Assembly (NCBI RefSeq): GCF_015910535.1 | Contig: NZ_JACBJG010000013.1 | Location: 1-64,000, forward strand | Length of the DNA: 64,000 nt | From: Saccharomonospora sp. NB11 | GTDB taxonomy: Bacteria > Actinomycetota > Actinomycetes > Mycobacteriales > Pseudonocardiaceae | Direction: 5' to 3' | Shown here: positions 63,842 to 64,000 of the stretch, in pieces | Layout of the letters: each line of letters begins with the position of its first letter | Numbering within the stretch: the first letter of the stretch is position 1 | Notes under the pieces: model-generated | Told to the model about the DNA's origin: nothing | Databases searched by the model: none | Seen by the model: only the letters and a program-made list of their open reading frames with translations | Position numbers and translations under genes: made by a program

Positions 63842-64000
63842 TGGACGGGAACGTATTCGAGGTCGTCGACGAGTTGTTCCGTCGCCGCCTGGCGGTGGCC
63901 GAACTCGACCCCGACGCTCCGCTCGTGAACTACGGCCTCGACTCGGTTCGGTCGATCGATTTGATCGTGGAGCTGGAGGGGATCTTCGGGTTGGAGATCT
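63841..64000 (+). CDS. acyl carrier protein, partial (cut by window end)
   Basis: The first 53 residues are visible, with attachment Ser35 in YGLDSVRSIDLIVELEGIFGLEI, a canonical GLDS carrier motif. ATG 63841 shares its A with the phosphopantetheinyl transferase stop; AGAGGAAA precedes it. The operon continues beyond the window. It is the third free carrier in the operon. Confidence 0.92.
   Translation, partial: MDGNVFEVVDELFRRRLAVAELDPDAPLVNYGLDSVRSIDLIVELEGIFGLEI

Overview
This is high-GC actinobacterial DNA: strong GC3 bias, many GTG starts and GGAGG-type ribosome sites. The gene content suggests a Pseudonocardiales or Streptomyces-like filamentous actinomycete, but the genus cannot be fixed from the sequence. 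Almost the whole window is secondary metabolism.

Left edge (1-1145): a tiny Cys-rich peptide gene with its own terminator and a tRNA-Lys(UUU), then a gene-free stretch with a promoter.

Regulatory block (1146-5825): a large SARP/NB-ARC/TPR activator. Convergent to it is a small secreted peptide carrying three D-M-H-W repeats. Divergent from the peptide is a ParB/StrR-like activator. The divergent promoter contains paired 11-bp-period repeats of the kind SARPs bind.

A stand-alone fatty acyl-AMP ligase (5890-7662) comes next. It is followed by an eight-gene block (7668-14085) that looks like a self-contained pathway: GTP cyclohydrolase II, RibD-type reductase, degenerate PTPS/QueD-like protein, creatininase-family amidohydrolase, glycosyltransferase, methyltransferase, dehydrogenase and CDP-alcohol phosphotransferase. 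The chemistry suggested is a glycosylated, methylated product of a GTP-derived pyrimidine or pterin. The product is unknown to me.

Regulator and tailoring genes (14425-20427): an atypical LuxR-type regulator, esterase, carbamoyltransferase with a small coupled protein, type II thioesterase, and a two-TM membrane protein.

Assembly line (20697-50783, one strand, overlapping or nearly touching genes): FAAL-ACP-KS-AT-DH-ER-KR-ACP; KS-AT-ACP; C-A(Ser)-PCP; KS-AT-KR-DH-ACP; C-A(Gly-like)-PCP-C-A(Ile/Val-like)-PCP-E-C. It should build a lipopeptide in which a loaded fatty acid is extended twice, joined to Ser, extended by malonate to a 4-amino-5-hydroxy-2-enoyl unit, and joined to two more residues, the last epimerised. 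There is no thioesterase domain; the line ends in a condensation domain.

Tailoring and supply (50812-57738): SDR, two tandem cytochromes P450, MFS exporter, KAS III and crotonyl-CoA carboxylase/reductase. The last two suggest supply of an alkylmalonyl-CoA extender.

Right-hand operon (58138-64000, genes overlapping or a few bases apart): transglutaminase-like enzyme, AurF-like diiron N-oxygenase, carrier protein, seryl-tRNA-synthetase-like amino acid:carrier protein ligase, nitronate monooxygenase, alpha/beta hydrolase, second carrier protein, phosphopantetheinyl transferase and a third carrier protein cut by the window end. My inference is that this operon makes a carrier-bound, N-oxidised amino acid unit that is handed to the terminal C domain or joined by the transglutaminase-like enzyme. 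This cassette is the most likely novel chemistry here.
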